A DNA stretch of 64,000 nucleotides from VRUE01 sp963725085 (GCA_963725085.1 CAVRXM010000001.1:558001-622000); one strand, 5' to 3'. Shown: positions 30,568 through 41,886, counted from the stretch's first letter. The notes: a model not told the origin generated them from the sequence alone. Translations and numbers: made by a program.

Positions 30568-31525
30568 CCCGGCCTTCGGCAGTGCCGCCCCCGGTCACGG
30601 CGGTCCTCGACGCATCGAGCCGCTGGCTCCCGGTCAGGCTCGGCGAGGTCGAGGACGTGTTGCGTCGACAGGCGGTGGTCGGCGGCCCTCTCGGCGCCGA
30701 CGCGGCGGCGACCCTCGATGCCGGCGGGAAGCGGTTGCGGCCGATGCTGACGCTGCTATGCGCCGGCGAGGGCGGGGGGAGGCGGAGGTCCGCGGCGCCG
30801 CCGCGATCGAGCTCGTCCACATGGCGACCCTGGTCCACGACGACGTCCTCGACGACGCCGACCTCCGTCGCGGCCGCCCGACGGTGTTCGCCGAGTCCGG
30901 GCGCGACCGCGCGACCGCGGTCGGCGACCTCCTCTTCTCACGGGCGTTCGCGCTGCTCGCCGAGCCGGGCGACACCCGAGCGGTTGCCCTGCTCTCAACC
31001 GCTTCGGTGTCGCTCGCCCGGGGCGAGCTCGCCCAGCGCCAGGACGCCTACGACACCGCGATCTCGGAGGGCCGCTATCTCGAGCGCTGCCGGCTGAAGA
31101 CAGCGGCGCTGTTCGAATGCGCCTGCAGGATCGGCCGCGACGAGGACTCCCTTGGGGCCTTCGGAGCCGAGGTCGGCCTCGCGTTCCAGCTGCTCGACGA
31201 CGTCCTCGACGTCTCCGGGCCGGCGTCGCGGACAGGCAAGGCGCGCGGGACCGACCTGCTCGACGGGACGGTGACCCTGCCCTTGATCGAGGCCGCCGCG
31301 ACCGATCCGGAGATCGGCTCCGCCGATCTCCGATCGCTCGATCCGGCCTCGGCCGAGGCCCTCTGCGACCGGATCGCCGCCACCGGCGCCCTCGAGCGCG
31401 TCCGCGCCCGGGCGCTGGAGATGGTCGCAAGCGCCAAGCGCCGCCTCGAGCGGGCCGAGTTCGACCCCGAGCAGCGCCGCCTCCTCGAGCTCGTCGCCGA
31501 CGGCGTCGTCCAGCGCTACAGCTAG
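30564..31525 (+). CDS. Polyprenyl diphosphate synthase (frame break near 30778)
   Basis: Trans-isoprenyl diphosphate synthase, likely making the menaquinone side chain. It shows GGKRLRPMLTLL, the first aspartate-rich motif LVHDDVLDDADLRRG, and the second at FQLLDDVLDVSGPA. The frame breaks near 30778 in a run of Gs; here adding one base restores the frame (a net -1, unlike most breaks in this window), giving about 320 residues. It starts at GTG 30564 overlapping the ubiE stop. Product chain length cannot be read from the sequence. Confidence 0.9.
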
Positions 31526-31854
31526 CTGAAGTCGTCGGCGGTGATCAGGTCCGCGGCGAGTGCCGCGGCGAACGTGTCGGCGACCCACTCCATGTTCTCG
31601 CGGACGATCGTTCGCAGATCCTCGGTGAGGGCCTCGGTGCCCCGGTCGAGCGCTTCGTCGAAGCAGTCGATCTCGTGCTCGCCGTGGACGCCCTCGGAGC
31701 GCCACTCGCATTCGGGGCAGCGGCGCCATAGACGCCAGTGGCCTCGCTCGTCGGCCTGCTCCCAGCGGGTGGGCTGGACCATCTCGGAGTGGCACTCGGG
31801 GCAGATGTGGAGCCCGGTGTCAACCCTTGTCCCTGTCCGGCTTGCGTTGGCCAT
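31522..31854 (-). CDS. Small zinc-ribbon protein, unknown function
   Basis: This 110-residue protein has two cysteine pairs, ICPECHSEM and RCPECEWRSEG, forming a probable zinc ribbon. An acidic helical region (CFDEALDRGTEALTEDLRTI) follows. I do not recognise a characterised homologue. It starts at ATG 31854 and converges with the polyprenyl synthase (stops overlap). It is divergent from tatA across a 130-base gap in which I see no clear promoter. Confidence 0.7.
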   Translation of the reverse strand: MANASRTGTRVDTGLHICPECHSEMVQPTRWEQADERGHWRLWRRCPECEWRSEGVHGEHEIDCFDEALDRGTEALTEDLRTIVRENMEWVADTFAAALAADLITADDFS

Positions 31855-31984
31855 TCCTGGACTATCGAACACAGGAAAGAGAAACTCCATCCGCGTTTTT
31901 GCACATAGACGCCAGAAAACACAAGAATCGGGTACTACAAGCTCCCCAGCACTGATGGCCCGGGCGCCCGTTACCATGGTTCTG

Positions 31985-32209
31985 ATGCTTGGCAACATCG
32001 GACCGCTCGAGATCGCGATCGTCCTGATCATCGCCCTGATCGTGTTCGGGCCGAAACGCCTGCCCGAACTGGGACGCTCGCTCGGCAAGGGGATCCGCGA
32101 GTTCCGCGGCTCCATCAGCGGTGACGACGACGACGACGAGGGCGACAAAGCCTCACCGCAGGAGATCGAGGCCGGCGAGCGCGAGCCGGTCGCCCACAAA
32201 CGTCCCTAG
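31985..32209 (+). CDS. tatA: Sec-independent protein translocase TatA
   Basis: This 74-residue protein has an N-terminal membrane helix (IGPLEIAIVLIIALIVFGP) with the FGPKRLPELGRSLGKGIREF hinge and amphipathic helix typical of TatA, then an acidic, aspartate-rich tail. It oligomerises to form the export path for folded proteins. ATG 31985 is chosen; ATG 31976 is an alternative three codons upstream. tatC follows after 9 bases. There is no separate tatB here, as in many minimal TatAC systems. Confidence 0.93.
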   Translation: MLGNIGPLEIAIVLIIALIVFGPKRLPELGRSLGKGIREFRGSISGDDDDDEGDKASPQEIEAGEREPVAHKRP

Positions 32210-32218
32210 GCGGGCCCG

Positions 32219-32993
32219 ATGCCCCGCCGAGTCAGGCCGGTTTCCCACGAGGATGAGCTGTCCCTCGTCGAGCATCTCGACGAGCTCCGGCACCGGCTGA
32301 TCGTCTCCCTCGCCGCCTTCGGCGTCGCCCTCGCGCTCTGCTTCTGGCAGAGCTCGACCGCTGCTCGACATCGCCTCCAACCCGCTGCCCGCCGAGCACC
32401 AGCGCCTCCTCACCTTCGGCGTCACCGAGCCGTTCACGACGACGGTCACGGTCGCCGCTTACGGCGCGATCGTGCTCTCGATGCCGGTCCTGCTCTACCA
32501 GATCTACGCCTACGTCCTGCCGGCATTCAGCGAGACCGAGCGGCGGACCGTGCTTCCGATCCTGATCCTCGCCCCGGTTCTGTTCCTGGTCGGGGTCGCC
32601 TTCGCCTACTTCGTCGTGATGCCGCCCGCGGTCAAGTTCCTGCTCGGGGTCAACCAGAGCCAGTTCGAGGTCCAGGTCAGGGCCCGCGACTACTACAGCT
32701 TCTTCTCGATGACGATGCTCGCCGGCGGCGTGATCTTCGAGTTGCCACTGGCGATCATCGCGGTCACGCGACTCGGGATCGTCAGCGTCTCGCAGCTGAG
32801 CGCGAACCGGCGCTACGCCTATCTTCTGATCGCGATCGTCGCCGCGGCGCTCCCCGGAGTCGACCCGGTCTCGATGCTGCTCGAGATGGTCCCGCTCTTG
32901 ATCCTGTTCGAGTTGAGTATCTTGCTTGCCCGGATCTTCGAGAGGCGGCGGGCGCCGGGAGGAATGGTCAAACCGTCTACACAGGAGCGATGA
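32219..32993 (+). CDS. tatC: Sec-independent protein translocase TatC (one frame break near 32362)
   Basis: Polytopic Tat receptor. The N-terminus has the invariant EHLDELRHRLIVSLAAF. After a frame break near 32362 (between ALCFWQSS and LLDIASNPLP) the TatC core continues FGVTEPFTTTVTVAAYGAIVLSMPVLLYQIYAYVLPAFSETERR. The remaining helices run to ILLARIFERRR. Corrected length is 257 residues with six helices. It pairs with tatA; the Rieske subunit encoded upstream is a likely substrate. Confidence 0.92.
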
Positions 32994-33000
32994 ACGGCTG

Positions 33001-33810
33001 ATGGCAGGCGAAGAACGGCGAATGCTGTTCGACATAAGAGGGCGAGGACGGAAGAACGTGATCCGCGTCGTCTACGCATGCCTCGCGCTGCTGATGGGCG
33101 CCAGCCTCTTCGTCGCGGTCGGCCCCTTCAACCTCGCCGAATTCTTTGGCAACGGCAGCGCCAGCAGCGCCGCGGACATCTCCGAAGAACAGGCCGAAAG
33201 GATCGAAAAGCGCCTCGTCAAAAATCCGCAGGACGAACAGCTGCTGCTGTCGCTGATCCGGGTCCGGATCGGGGCGGGCAGGGCGCTCGCCGAAGAAAAC
33301 CCGACCACCGGCACGCCGGAACTGACGCCGGAGTCGATCGAACAATACGAAGCGGCGCAGGATGCCTGGCTGCGCTACCGCAAGCAGGCCGGCGACGAAG
33401 CCAGCCCGACCACCGCGGCGCTGGTCGCGAGCACCTACTTCAACGTCGCCGAACACGGCGAATCGGTGGGCGTCATCGAAGAAAGCATCTCCAACGCGGC
33501 CAAGGCCCAGCAGGTCGCGGCGGAAGCGACCCCGAACCTGAATACGCTCAGCACCCTGGCGATCTTCCAGTACTTCAACGGGGAATTCGCCGCCGGCGAC
33601 AAGACCGCCGAAGAAGCGGCGAAGGAATCGCCCTCGAAGTCGCAGGCCAAATCGGTCGAAACACAGATGGCCGGGTATCGCAAACGCGCCCAGAGCTGGC
33701 AGAAACAGCGGAGGAAACTCGCCAAGCAGGCCTCCAAGCAGGGCAAGGAAAAGATCGAAAACCCGTTCGGCGGGCTCTCCGGCAGCAGCGCCCCGACGCT
33801 GACGCCGTAG
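33001..33810 (+). CDS. Membrane-anchored helical-repeat (TPR-like) protein
   Basis: This 269-residue protein has a single N-terminal membrane helix (VVYACLALLMGASLFVAVGPFN). The extracytoplasmic domain is made of helical hairpins such as ISEEQAERIEKRLVKNPQDEQLLLSL, and of segments like AALVASTYFNVAEHGESVGVIEES that look like degenerate TPR units. The C-terminus is Lys/Gln-rich. No catalytic motif is visible. It follows tatC by 7 bases. Glutamate codons are almost all GAA (26 to 1 by my count), unlike tatC just before it. Confidence 0.75.
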   Translation: MAGEERRMLFDIRGRGRKNVIRVVYACLALLMGASLFVAVGPFNLAEFFGNGSASSAADISEEQAERIEKRLVKNPQDEQLLLSLIRVRIGAGRALAEENPTTGTPELTPESIEQYEAAQDAWLRYRKQAGDEASPTTAALVASTYFNVAEHGESVGVIEESISNAAKAQQVAAEATPNLNTLSTLAIFQYFNGEFAAGDKTAEEAAKESPSKSQAKSVETQMAGYRKRAQSWQKQRRKLAKQASKQGKEKIENPFGGLSGSSAPTLTP

Positions 33811-33825
33811 CGCCGCCGTCGCGAC

Positions 33826-34476
33826 TCAGCCTCCCTCCCCGAGCCGGTAGAGCCGGATGCTGTAGAGCGGCAGCAGCAGGATCGCCAGCGGCAGGGTGAA
33901 CCGGACCACGACCGGGACCAGCAGCGTCACCGCCAGGATCAGCGCTGGGACGGCGAGCGCCCGCGGCAGGATCAGTGAGCCGCGCAGGCTGGCGATCGCG
34001 GTCGCGGCGACGAGCGTCGCCAGGCCGACGCCGGCAGCGTTGAAGCCGAGGATCTGGGAGATGTCGAAGTAGGCCTGGGCGGCAGCGGGGGAGATGCCGC
34101 CGCCGCTCGCCGCGCGCAGGGCGCCGGCCATGTTGATCGTCTCGGCCCCGAGGCCGACGGTGAAGGCGAGGATCGCGCCGCCGAACGCCGCCAGCGGCAG
34201 CGAGGCGCCGCGATCGCCCAGTTCGAGCTCGAGCCGGTCGCGCAGCAGGGCGCTGAACCAGACGAAGAGGACGATCGCGAGGATGCTGAGGCTGGCGCCG
34301 ACGATGATCTGGGTCGAGCGGTCTTCGTAGAAGCCGGCCAGCTCGGCACCGGGTGCGTCGGTCGCCGGGATGTCGATCGACCACAGCAGGTTGCCGACCG
34401 CGAAGAGCGCGAAGACCGCCAGCCCCGACAGCGGCGCATAGCGCGTGAGACTGTCCCTTGCCGGCTCCGCGCTCAT
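33826..34476 (-). CDS. Integral membrane protein, unknown function
   Basis: This 216-residue protein has about six hydrophobic helices (for example YAPLSGLAVFALFAVGNLLW, IIVGASLSILAIVLFVWFSALL, ALAVPALILAVTLLVPVVV). A short extracytoplasmic loop contains DIPATDAPGAELAGFYEDRS. The layout resembles small DUF4386-type membrane proteins, but I would not assign a family. It lies between the TPR-like gene (convergent) and tRNA-Lys. Confidence 0.7.
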   Translation of the reverse strand: MSAEPARDSLTRYAPLSGLAVFALFAVGNLLWSIDIPATDAPGAELAGFYEDRSTQIIVGASLSILAIVLFVWFSALLRDRLELELGDRGASLPLAAFGGAILAFTVGLGAETINMAGALRAASGGGISPAAAQAYFDISQILGFNAAGVGLATLVAATAIASLRGSLILPRALAVPALILAVTLLVPVVVRFTLPLAILLLPLYSIRLYRLGEGG

Positions 34477-34482
34477 CGAGAG

Positions 34483-34555
34483 TGGGCCGTGTAGGGATCG
34501 AACCTACGACCTTGAGATTAAGAGTCTCCTGCTCTACCAACTGAGCTAACGGCCC
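34483..34555 (-). tRNA. tRNA-Lys (CTT anticodon)
   Basis: A 73-base cloverleaf on the minus strand. The acceptor GGGCCGT pairs with ACGGCCC, the D-arm is AGCTCAGTTGGTAGAGC, and the loop ACTCTTAATC carries CTT. The T-arm is GTAGGTTCGATCCCTAC. CCA is not encoded. It sits at the edge of the RND-mce block. Confidence 0.97.
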
Positions 34556-34609
34556 TCGGGTCGGCAGTATAGGAAGGAGCCGCGCCCCGCTCCCGCCCCG
34601 CCGGCGGCG

Positions 34610-35380
34610 CTAGGGGATGGGGTTGCAGGCCTTGAAGACGCTGCCTTCGATCACGGTGGCTTCGGGGTCCCCGAATTCGAACCGGCCGCGGGTCTCGAAG
34701 ATGCTGTCGCTGCATTTGGCCGAGACATAGGACCGCTTCACGCCGCCGGACTTGTAGCGGCGGCCGACTTCGGCTTCGAGGTGGATCAGGGAGCCGGTCC
34801 CTTCGGCGAATTCGGGCACGTTGGCCGACGCCCGGTAGGAGAAGGCGCCCTTCTTCAGCCGTTCGATCGTGATCAGGACGACGTAGGTCTGCGGGGTTGG
34901 GACCAGGGCACGGGCGTGGGCGACGACCGTCGCGTTGCCGTTGATGCGGGGGCCGTTGAAGAGGCTGAGCGGCGAGCGCAGCACCACTCCCTGCAGGCCG
35001 GGATCGGCCACCGAGGCGGCGACGGTCCCCGAGCCGACGGTCGCCTTGCCGCAGATCTGCCGCGCGGTCTGGGTCGTCGTGCCGGCGAGGCTCGCCGGCT
35101 GGCAGACCGGCAGCCCCTTCGTCTCGAGGCGGCCGTCCTTGTCGAATTCGAGCCTGAAGTTGCGCAGCGCCGGTACCGGCTGGGAATCGGTCGATTCGAC
35201 GTTCGCGTGGCCCCGGAACGAGATCGGCGCGTAGGAGTGCCGCGGCAGCGATTGGGGCGTGAACCCCCCGTCGGCACGCAGCACTATCCTTCCGACCCTG
35301 ACCATCGCCGCATCGGCCATGCCGGCGATAAGCAGCAGGATTATCGCGATCAGCGCGTAAGTGGGGAGGCGCAATTTCAC
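34610..35380 (-). CDS. Secreted protein, paralogue of the protein at 48826-49600
   Basis: A 256-residue exported protein with a signal peptide (LRLPTYALIAIILLLIAGMADAA). Its mature domain shares a layout with the gene on the other side of the mce block: an early beta region FTPQSLPRHSYAPISF (compare VSPKALPKKEFAPITF), the motif LETKGLPVCQPASL (compare LDTKGLPVCKAGAL), and a C-terminal RSYVSAKCSD (compare HSYFNAKCPT). No known enzyme motif is seen. It is divergent from the RND transporter across 116 bases. Role unknown; the position suggests an envelope function linked to the transporter. Confidence 0.78.
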   Translation of the reverse strand: MKLRLPTYALIAIILLLIAGMADAAMVRVGRIVLRADGGFTPQSLPRHSYAPISFRGHANVESTDSQPVPALRNFRLEFDKDGRLETKGLPVCQPASLAGTTTQTARQICGKATVGSGTVAASVADPGLQGVVLRSPLSLFNGPRINGNATVVAHARALVPTPQTYVVLITIERLKKGAFSYRASANVPEFAEGTGSLIHLEAEVGRRYKSGGVKRSYVSAKCSDSIFETRGRFEFGDPEATVIEGSVFKACNPIP

Positions 35381-35496
35381 GGCATTTCGAGGGTTGCAGT
35401 CCAGGGCGAAAACAGGCCGCCGTGTTCAGGCTTCCTTAACAGAAACTTCGGCATTTCCGTAGCCCCAGCCTTGTCCCTACAGCGAAAATACCAGGC
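35381..35496. promoter_or_regulatory. Divergent intergenic region before the RND transporter
   Basis: This 116-base, relatively AT-rich gap separates the secreted-protein gene (minus) and the RND gene (plus). It must hold promoters for both, but I cannot point to a convincing -35/-10 pair. Confidence 0.3.
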
Positions 35497-38400
35497 GTGC
35501 GACTGAGGAGGAGCAGGGGCCGGCGCGGCGCGCCGGCCAAGAGCGGTGGTGCGCGCACGCCCGTGCTGCTACGCCACCCCCGTGGCGTGCTCGTGGGGTT
35601 CGCTGTCGTCGTCGTCCTTCTGGCGACGCTCGGGCTTCCAGGTCAACAGCAAGCTCAGCCCGACCTCGCTCGACATCTCCGGCACCCCCGCCTCCGAAGC
35701 GAACGAAATGCTGAAGAAGAACTTCGGCGACACCGCCCTGTTCGCGATCCTCCTTCAGGGCCCGGCCAAGGAAATCGACCGCCAGGGCCCGGAACTCGTC
35801 CGGGCGCTGCGGGCGAGCAACCCGCAGGTGACGACGCTCTCGCCCTGGGACCGGGGCTCGGTCGAGCAGTTGCGGCCGGGGCCGAACCGGGCGCTGGTCA
35901 TCACCGACTTCCACACCGACATCGCGACCGCGGTCAAGGAGAGCGTCGAGGAAGTCGAAGCGATCCTCGAAAAGCAGATCAAACCGCCGGTCAAAGCGAC
36001 TCAGTCCGGTTTCCCCACCCTCTCGAAGGCGCTCCAGGACGAGTCGATTTCCGCCAGCGAGCGCGCCGAGCTGATCGCCCTCCCGATCCTCCTGATCGTT
36101 CTCCTGCTCGTCTTCAGATCGCCGATAGCGGCGGCGATCCCCCTGACATTCGGCGCGATCACGGTCCTCATATCGAGCGGGGTGCTGACGATCGTCACCC
36201 GCTGGGTATCGGTTGACGCGTTCGCGCTGACCGTCTGCACGATGATGGGCCTGGCGTTGGGCGTCGACTATGCGCTGTTGATGGTCTCGCGGTTCCGCGA
36301 GGAGCTAGCCGGCGGGGCGGACCCGAAGACGGCTGCGATCCAGACCCGCCACACCGCCGGGCGGACCACCGTCTTCGCCGGCAGCACCCTGATCGCGGCG
36401 ATGCTCGTCGCCCTCTTCATCGTCCCCGGGGCGCTCCTCTCCTCGCTCGCGGCGACGGTGATCCTGGTCGTGATCCTCAGCGTGTCGGTGGCGACGATCG
36501 CCGGCCCGGCCGTGCTCACCCTGATCGGCCACAACGTCAACCGCTGGCGGGTCGGCAAGCCGCAGAGCTACGCCGACGAGAGCTCGGGCCTGATGACGGT
36601 CGTCGGCGCCGCCCTGCGGCGCCCGGCGCTCGTCTGTCTGGTCGTCGGCGCCGTCGTCCTCGCCCTGGCGACGCCGGCGATCGGGCTGAAGACCGGCCCG
36701 CCGAGCGCCCAGCAGCTCTCCCACAAGAACCAGGCGCGCAAGGACGCCGAACTGATCAACCGCACGATCGCCCCCGGCTTCGACGCCCCGTTCGTCGTCG
36801 TCGCCGAATCCGAAAACGGGCCGATCACGACGCCGGAACGACTCGACGCGCTGCGCCGCTGGCAGGACAAGGTCGCCTCGATCCCCGGCGTCCAGGTCGT
36901 GATCGGGCCCGAGCAGGTATCGAAATCGGTCGCGCCGCTGCGCGAAGCCGGGCAACGGCCTGCTGGTCAAGAAGGGCGGCCCGGTCGGCAACCTCGAACG
37001 CCTCGGGCGCAACCTCAAGCAGGCGGCCAGGGGCGTCTCCAGGCTGCGGGACGGGATCGCCGAAGCGACCCAGGGCGCCGGCCTCCTCGTCCAGGGCACC
37101 GGCACGACCGAAGAGGGCGCGCTCCGCCTTGCCGGCGGCCTCTCGACGGCGACCGCGGGCAGCGAAGAAGCCGTCGGCGCCCTCGATCAATTCGCCGCCG
37201 GCGCCAAGAAGCTGCAGGACGGAGCGACGAGGGTTTCCCAAGGCCAGGCCGAAGAGCTCGAAGGGACGGAAATCCTGCGACTCGAACCTCAAGAACCTCT
37301 CGGCGAACCTGCGGCGTAACCAGTTGCGCAGGGCCCGCAAGCTGCAGAAGAACCTGACCCGGACCGCGCACGACACCTCGACGACCTCAAGGCTCCTGCC
37401 TCCGCCGCCCAGTCGCAGTCGAAGACCGCCCTTCAGCTTCTGGAAGGGATGACGGTCGGGAAGTCGGACCCCAACTACAACGCCACTCTCGACGCCATGC
37501 GCCAGGCGTCGAGCCAGTCCGCGACCACCTTCGCCGGGCTCGACAAGCTTCAGGCCCAGCTGATCAAAGAATCCGAAGAAGCGAGGGAAGTCAGCTTCTG
37601 GGCGAAGACCGGGATCGAAGAAGTCGAATCGGGAAGTGGGGACGGCCCAGGAAATCGTCGAAGGCGAGGAAAAACTGGTGCAAGGCGAACGAAGAAGCTC
37701 GCGTCGGGCAGCGGCGAACTCGCCGAAGGCGCCGAAACGCTCGCCAGGGAAACGCCGCAAACTGGAAGAAGGGCCTCGGCCGCCTCGGCGCCGGCGCCGC
37801 CCGCCTCGCGACCGGGATCGCCGAACTCGGCGAAGGCGCGACCTCGCTCCAGGTCGGGCTCGGCGACGCGTTCAGCCGCTCGCACCCGCTCGAGACCGGG
37901 CTCCGCCGCGGAGCGGTGCGGGTCACGGTCAACGCCAACCAGGCGCGCGAACAGACCGACCAACTGCGACACCAATCGCCGGGCATCTTCGACTCCGGCT
38001 ACTTCGTCCTCTCCGCCCTCGACGGGGCGAACCCGCGCCTGCGCCGCCAGGCGACCCAGGCTGTCGACCTCGACAAAGGCGGCCAGGGGGCGACGGTCAC
38101 GATCTTCACCAAGCTACACGTTCAACAGCCCCGGCTCGATCGCGCTCAACAAGACGCTCGAAGGCGAGGCGGCCGAACTCGCCGACGAAACCGGCCTCAA
38201 CACCGGCGTCGCCGGCGGCGCCGCGACGCTGAACGAGTACAGCAAGGTGACCCGCGAGCGGATCCCGTTCATCATCGCCGCGATCACCGTCGCGACCTTC
38301 CTGATCCTCGTCCTGATCCTGCGGGCGATCCCGCTGGCGGCGATCGCCGTCGGCCTCAACCTGGCGACGGTGGGCGTCGCCTTCGGGGTCCTGACGCTGC

Positions 38401-38822
38401 TGTTCAACCTCCCCGACAACTACCCGCTGGGAGGCCACACCTACGTCGACGCGGTCGGGGCGACGATGATCTTCGGGATCGTCTTCGGGTTATCGATCGA
38501 CTACGCGGTGTTCCTCCTCGTGCGAATGCGGGAGCGCTACGAAGAGGACGGCGACAACGCCGCCGCGATCGAGTTCGGGCTCGAGAAAACCGCGCGGGTG
38601 ATCACCGGCGCCGCGGTGATCATGATGGCGGTCTTCATCGCCTTCGCCGGGGCGCCGATCGCCAACGTCAGCCAGCTCGGGACAGGCCTCACCGTCGCGG
38701 TCTTCCTCGACGCGACGGTGGTGCGGATCGTGTTCCTCCCGGCCCTGATGCTGCTGATCGGCGACAAGGTCTGGTGGTACCCCCGCTTCCTCGACCGGAT
38801 CACTCCCCGTCTGAACGTCTGA
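35497..38822 (+). CDS. RND/MmpL-type membrane transporter (about eight frame breaks)
   Basis: A large MMPL-domain transporter of about 1,107 residues after correction. The first half has a helix (VLLRHPRGVLVGFAVVVVLL), an extracytoplasmic porter domain, then ELIALPILLIVLLLVFRSPIAAAIP and GLALGVDYALLMVSRFREEL, the Asp-Tyr proton-relay motif of this family. The second half repeats it with FGLSIDYAVFLLVRMRERYEED. The middle is unusually long and helical. Frame breaks lie near 35640, 36950, 37275, 37378, 37635, 37690, 37752 and 38115. It probably exports lipids or other hydrophobic compounds. The start is GTG 35497. It lies 130 bases before the mce genes on the same strand. Confidence 0.85.
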
Positions 38823-38952
38823 AGGCCCTGCAAATCCAACGCGTTGACATCCAGTTAAGTGAGTCCCAGAGCCATCTCCGTGCCCCTTAGCCCCGATACG
38901 ATCGGTTCGCGGTTCCTCCGGGTCGGAGGCGGGGGAATCGGAGCGACGACCC
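38823..38952 (+). promoter_or_regulatory. Gap between the RND gene and the mce operon
   Basis: These 130 bases could hold a promoter for the six mce genes. A perfect -35-like TTGACA lies near 38842, without a good -10 at 17 bases. A -10-like TACGAT lies at 38897-38902, without a clear -35. I see no terminator hairpin, so read-through from the RND gene is possible. Confidence 0.3.
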
Positions 38953-40361
38953 GTGGCTGCTAACCCCTTAGGCGAGGAGAAAGGCCAGGCTACGAGCCGG
39001 CGCACCACGCCTGCCCGGATCGCCGCGATCGCCGGCCTCGCGATCGTCGTCATCGCGCTCCTGGTGATCGTCTTCAGCGGCGGCAGCTCGCCACACCTAC
39101 AAGCTCGTCTTCCAGAACGCCAGCCAGCTCGTCAGCGGCAACCAGGTCCTGGTCGGCGGCCACCCGGTCGGCTCGATCGAAGAAATCAGCCTGACCGACG
39201 ACAACCTCGCCGAGATCGAAGTCAGCATCGACCAGGAACTGCACGAGGGCACGACCGCGACCGTCCGCGCGACCTCGCTCTCCGGCGTCGCCAACCACTA
39301 CATCACGATCAGCCCCGGCCCCAACAGCAACCCGGCACTGGAAGACGGCGCCACCCTCGGCCTCGACTCGACCACCTCGGCGGTCGACCTCGACCAGTTC
39401 ATCAACACGTTCCCCGGCTCGGTCCGCAGGGCCCTGGGCAAATTCATCCGCGGCTTCGGCGAATGGTATTCGGGGATCGGGCCGCAGGCCAACGCCGCCT
39501 ACAAGTACTTCGCGCCCGGCCTCAACCGCGCCGCCGCGTTCGCCCACGGGCTCAACGCGGACTCGCGGCTGCTGACCCAGTTCGTCGTCAACACCAGCAA
39601 GCTCTCGACGGCGGTCTCCGAGCGCGGGGAACAGCTGACGAGCGCGATCTCCAACGCCAACACCGCCTTCAACGCGATCGCCGACCAGACCCAGGCGTTC
39701 AACCAGATGCTGGAGCTGCTGCCGCCGGTCTTCCGCCAGAGCAACACGACCTTCGTCAACCTCCGCGCCGCCCTCGACGACCTCGACCCGCTGGTCGAAA
39801 CCGCGAAGCCGGCGACGAAGAACCTCGCCCCGTTCCTGCGCGACCTGCGCCCGGTCCTGACGCGGTCGATACCGGTCTTCCGCAACCTGCGGCTCACCGT
39901 GGCCCGCCCCGGCTTCGCCAACGACTCGGCCGAACTGCTCGCCACCCTCCCCGCGGTCCAGCAGCGCGCCTCGAAGGCCTTCCCGCACGCCGAAGGGGCG
40001 ATCGAAGCCTTCCAGCCGAACCTCAACTTCTTCCGCGTCTACGCGCCCGACCTCCTCAACGGCCTCGGCCGCGTCGGGCAGGTGACCGGCAACTACGACG
40101 GCAACGGCAACTACGCGCGGGTCTCGTTCTCGGACCTCAACCTGTTCGAACGCGACCCCTCGACCGGCGTGCTCGAACCGATCAAACCGAGCGAACAGTT
40201 CAACGCGCTCGGGCCGCCCGTCGCCGGTCAGGCGGCCCTGCCCGGGAGCGGCGACCCAGCCCGCCCCCGACGGCTCGAACCCGTTCCTCGACCCGCCGTT
40301 CGCCGGCGCCGGTATCAACAGCTCCGAATGCAATCCGAGCGAAGTGCCGCCGGGATCATGA
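38953..40361 (+). CDS. Mce family protein 1 of 6 (two frame breaks)
   Basis: About 468 residues after correction: a cytoplasmic N-terminus, one membrane helix (IAAIAGLAIVVIALLVIVFSGG) and an MCE/MlaD domain starting HTYKLVFQNASQLVSGNQVLVGG with the substrate-channel beta-barrel fold. A long helical needle region and a Pro/Asn-rich end follow. Mce proteins form hexameric tubes that carry lipids across the periplasm. Frame breaks are near 39088 and 40250. The GTG start is at 38953, and the stop overlaps the next ATG (ATGA). Confidence 0.88.
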
Positions 40362-41886
40362 AAAAGAGGAGCCGGAAGAAAACCCTGATCGGCATCGGCG
40401 TCGCCGCCGCGATCGTCCTGCTGATCATCCTGATCTCGGGCAGCAGGTCCGAAAACGGGTACCTCGTGCGGGCGATATTCGACAACGGCTCGTTCCTGGT
40501 CCCGGGCGAGGAAGTGCGCGTCGCCGGCGCCAGCGTCGGGACGATCCAGTCGGTCGGCGTGACGATGCCCGGCGAGGTGGCCAGCTACGAAAACGGCCGC
40601 TTCACCGACGCGCCCGGCAAGGCGGTGCTGGTGTTGAAGATCGACGACCCGGGTTTCCAGGACTTCCGCCAGGACGCGTCCTGCGAAATCCGCCCCCAGT
40701 CGCTGATCGGCGAGAAGTACGTCGACTGCCGGACGACCCTGCCCCATGCGGCGGGCACCGAAGACAACTCGCCGCCGCTGAAGGTGATCCCCGACGGCCA
40801 GCCCGGCGCCGGCCAGCACCTGCTGCCGCTGCAGCAGAACAGCGCCAGCGTCGACCCCGACCTAGTCAACGACATCCAGCGGCTGCCCTACGCGCAGCGC
40901 TTCCGGTTGATCATCAACGAACTCGGCGCCACCCTCGCCGGCCGCGGCGAAGATGTCGAGCAAGCCGTCAGGCGCGCCAACCCGGTCCTCCGCGACGCCG
41001 GCCGCCTGTTCCAGATCCTCTCCAACCAGCGCGACCAGCTCGCCCAGCTCTCGACAAACTCCGAGCAGATCCTCGAACCTTTCGCCGAACAGCGCGCCCA
41101 CGTCGCCGGCTTCCTCTCGAACTCCGGCGCGACCGCCGAAGCCAGCGCCGAACGGGGCGCGGAACTCGAAGCCTCGCTGAAGAAGCTGCCCGGCTTCATC
41201 ACCGAATTCGAGTCGACGCTGCGGAGCCTGCAGGGCTTCTCGACCGCGGCGACGCCGGTGTTCGGCGACCTCAACCGCGCCACCCCGGCGCTGACCGAAG
41301 CGACCCGGGCGCTGACGCCGTTCAGCGCCGCGGCGACGGTCTCGCTGAAGTCGCTGGGAGCGAGCGGCGAACTCGCCGGCCCCAAGTTCGCCGAAGCCGA
41401 CCCGATCGTCCGCAAGGCCCGCAACCTGGCGAAGAGCGGCGTCGTGCCGACCTCCGAACTGGCCCGCTTCCTGGCCAGCACCAACCAGTCGAACGGGTTC
41501 AAACGCTGGTCGACCTGATCTACAACGGCGCCGCGGCGACGAGCGAATTCGACGAATACGGCCACTTCCTCCGCACCCTGGTGACGATCGTCGACTGCGC
41601 CGAATACCGCCTCTCGGCGAAGAGCGGTTGCTCGGCCAACTTCACCGGGCCGAACGCGGTCGAATCGTCGGTCAACGACCCGGCGGCGATCATGGCCCAC
41701 ATCGAAGAAATGGAAGCCGAACAGAGCGGCGGCACCGCGGCCGGCACGTCCTCGGTCGGCCCGCCCGCCCCGTCCCTGTCCCCCTCGACGCCGACCGGTC
41801 CTCAGCTCGGCGGCGGCGAAGGACTCGGGCCCGGGATCTCGACCGCCCCGTCACCCGAAGAACTGATGAGGACGCTGGGACGATGA
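40358..41886 (+). CDS. Mce family protein 2 of 6 (one frame break)
   Basis: About 509 residues. A basic start MKKRSRKK is followed by the helix LIGIGVAAAIVLLIILISG, then the MCE domain with YLVRAIFDNGSFLVPGEEVRVAGASVG and CEIRPQSLIGEKYVDC. A helical region and a Pro/Gly-rich tail with PSLSPSTPTGPQLGG follow. The break near 41505 (after SNGFKR) is net -1, so one base appears lost there. The start overlaps gene 1 and the stop overlaps gene 3, keeping strict translational coupling. Confidence 0.88.
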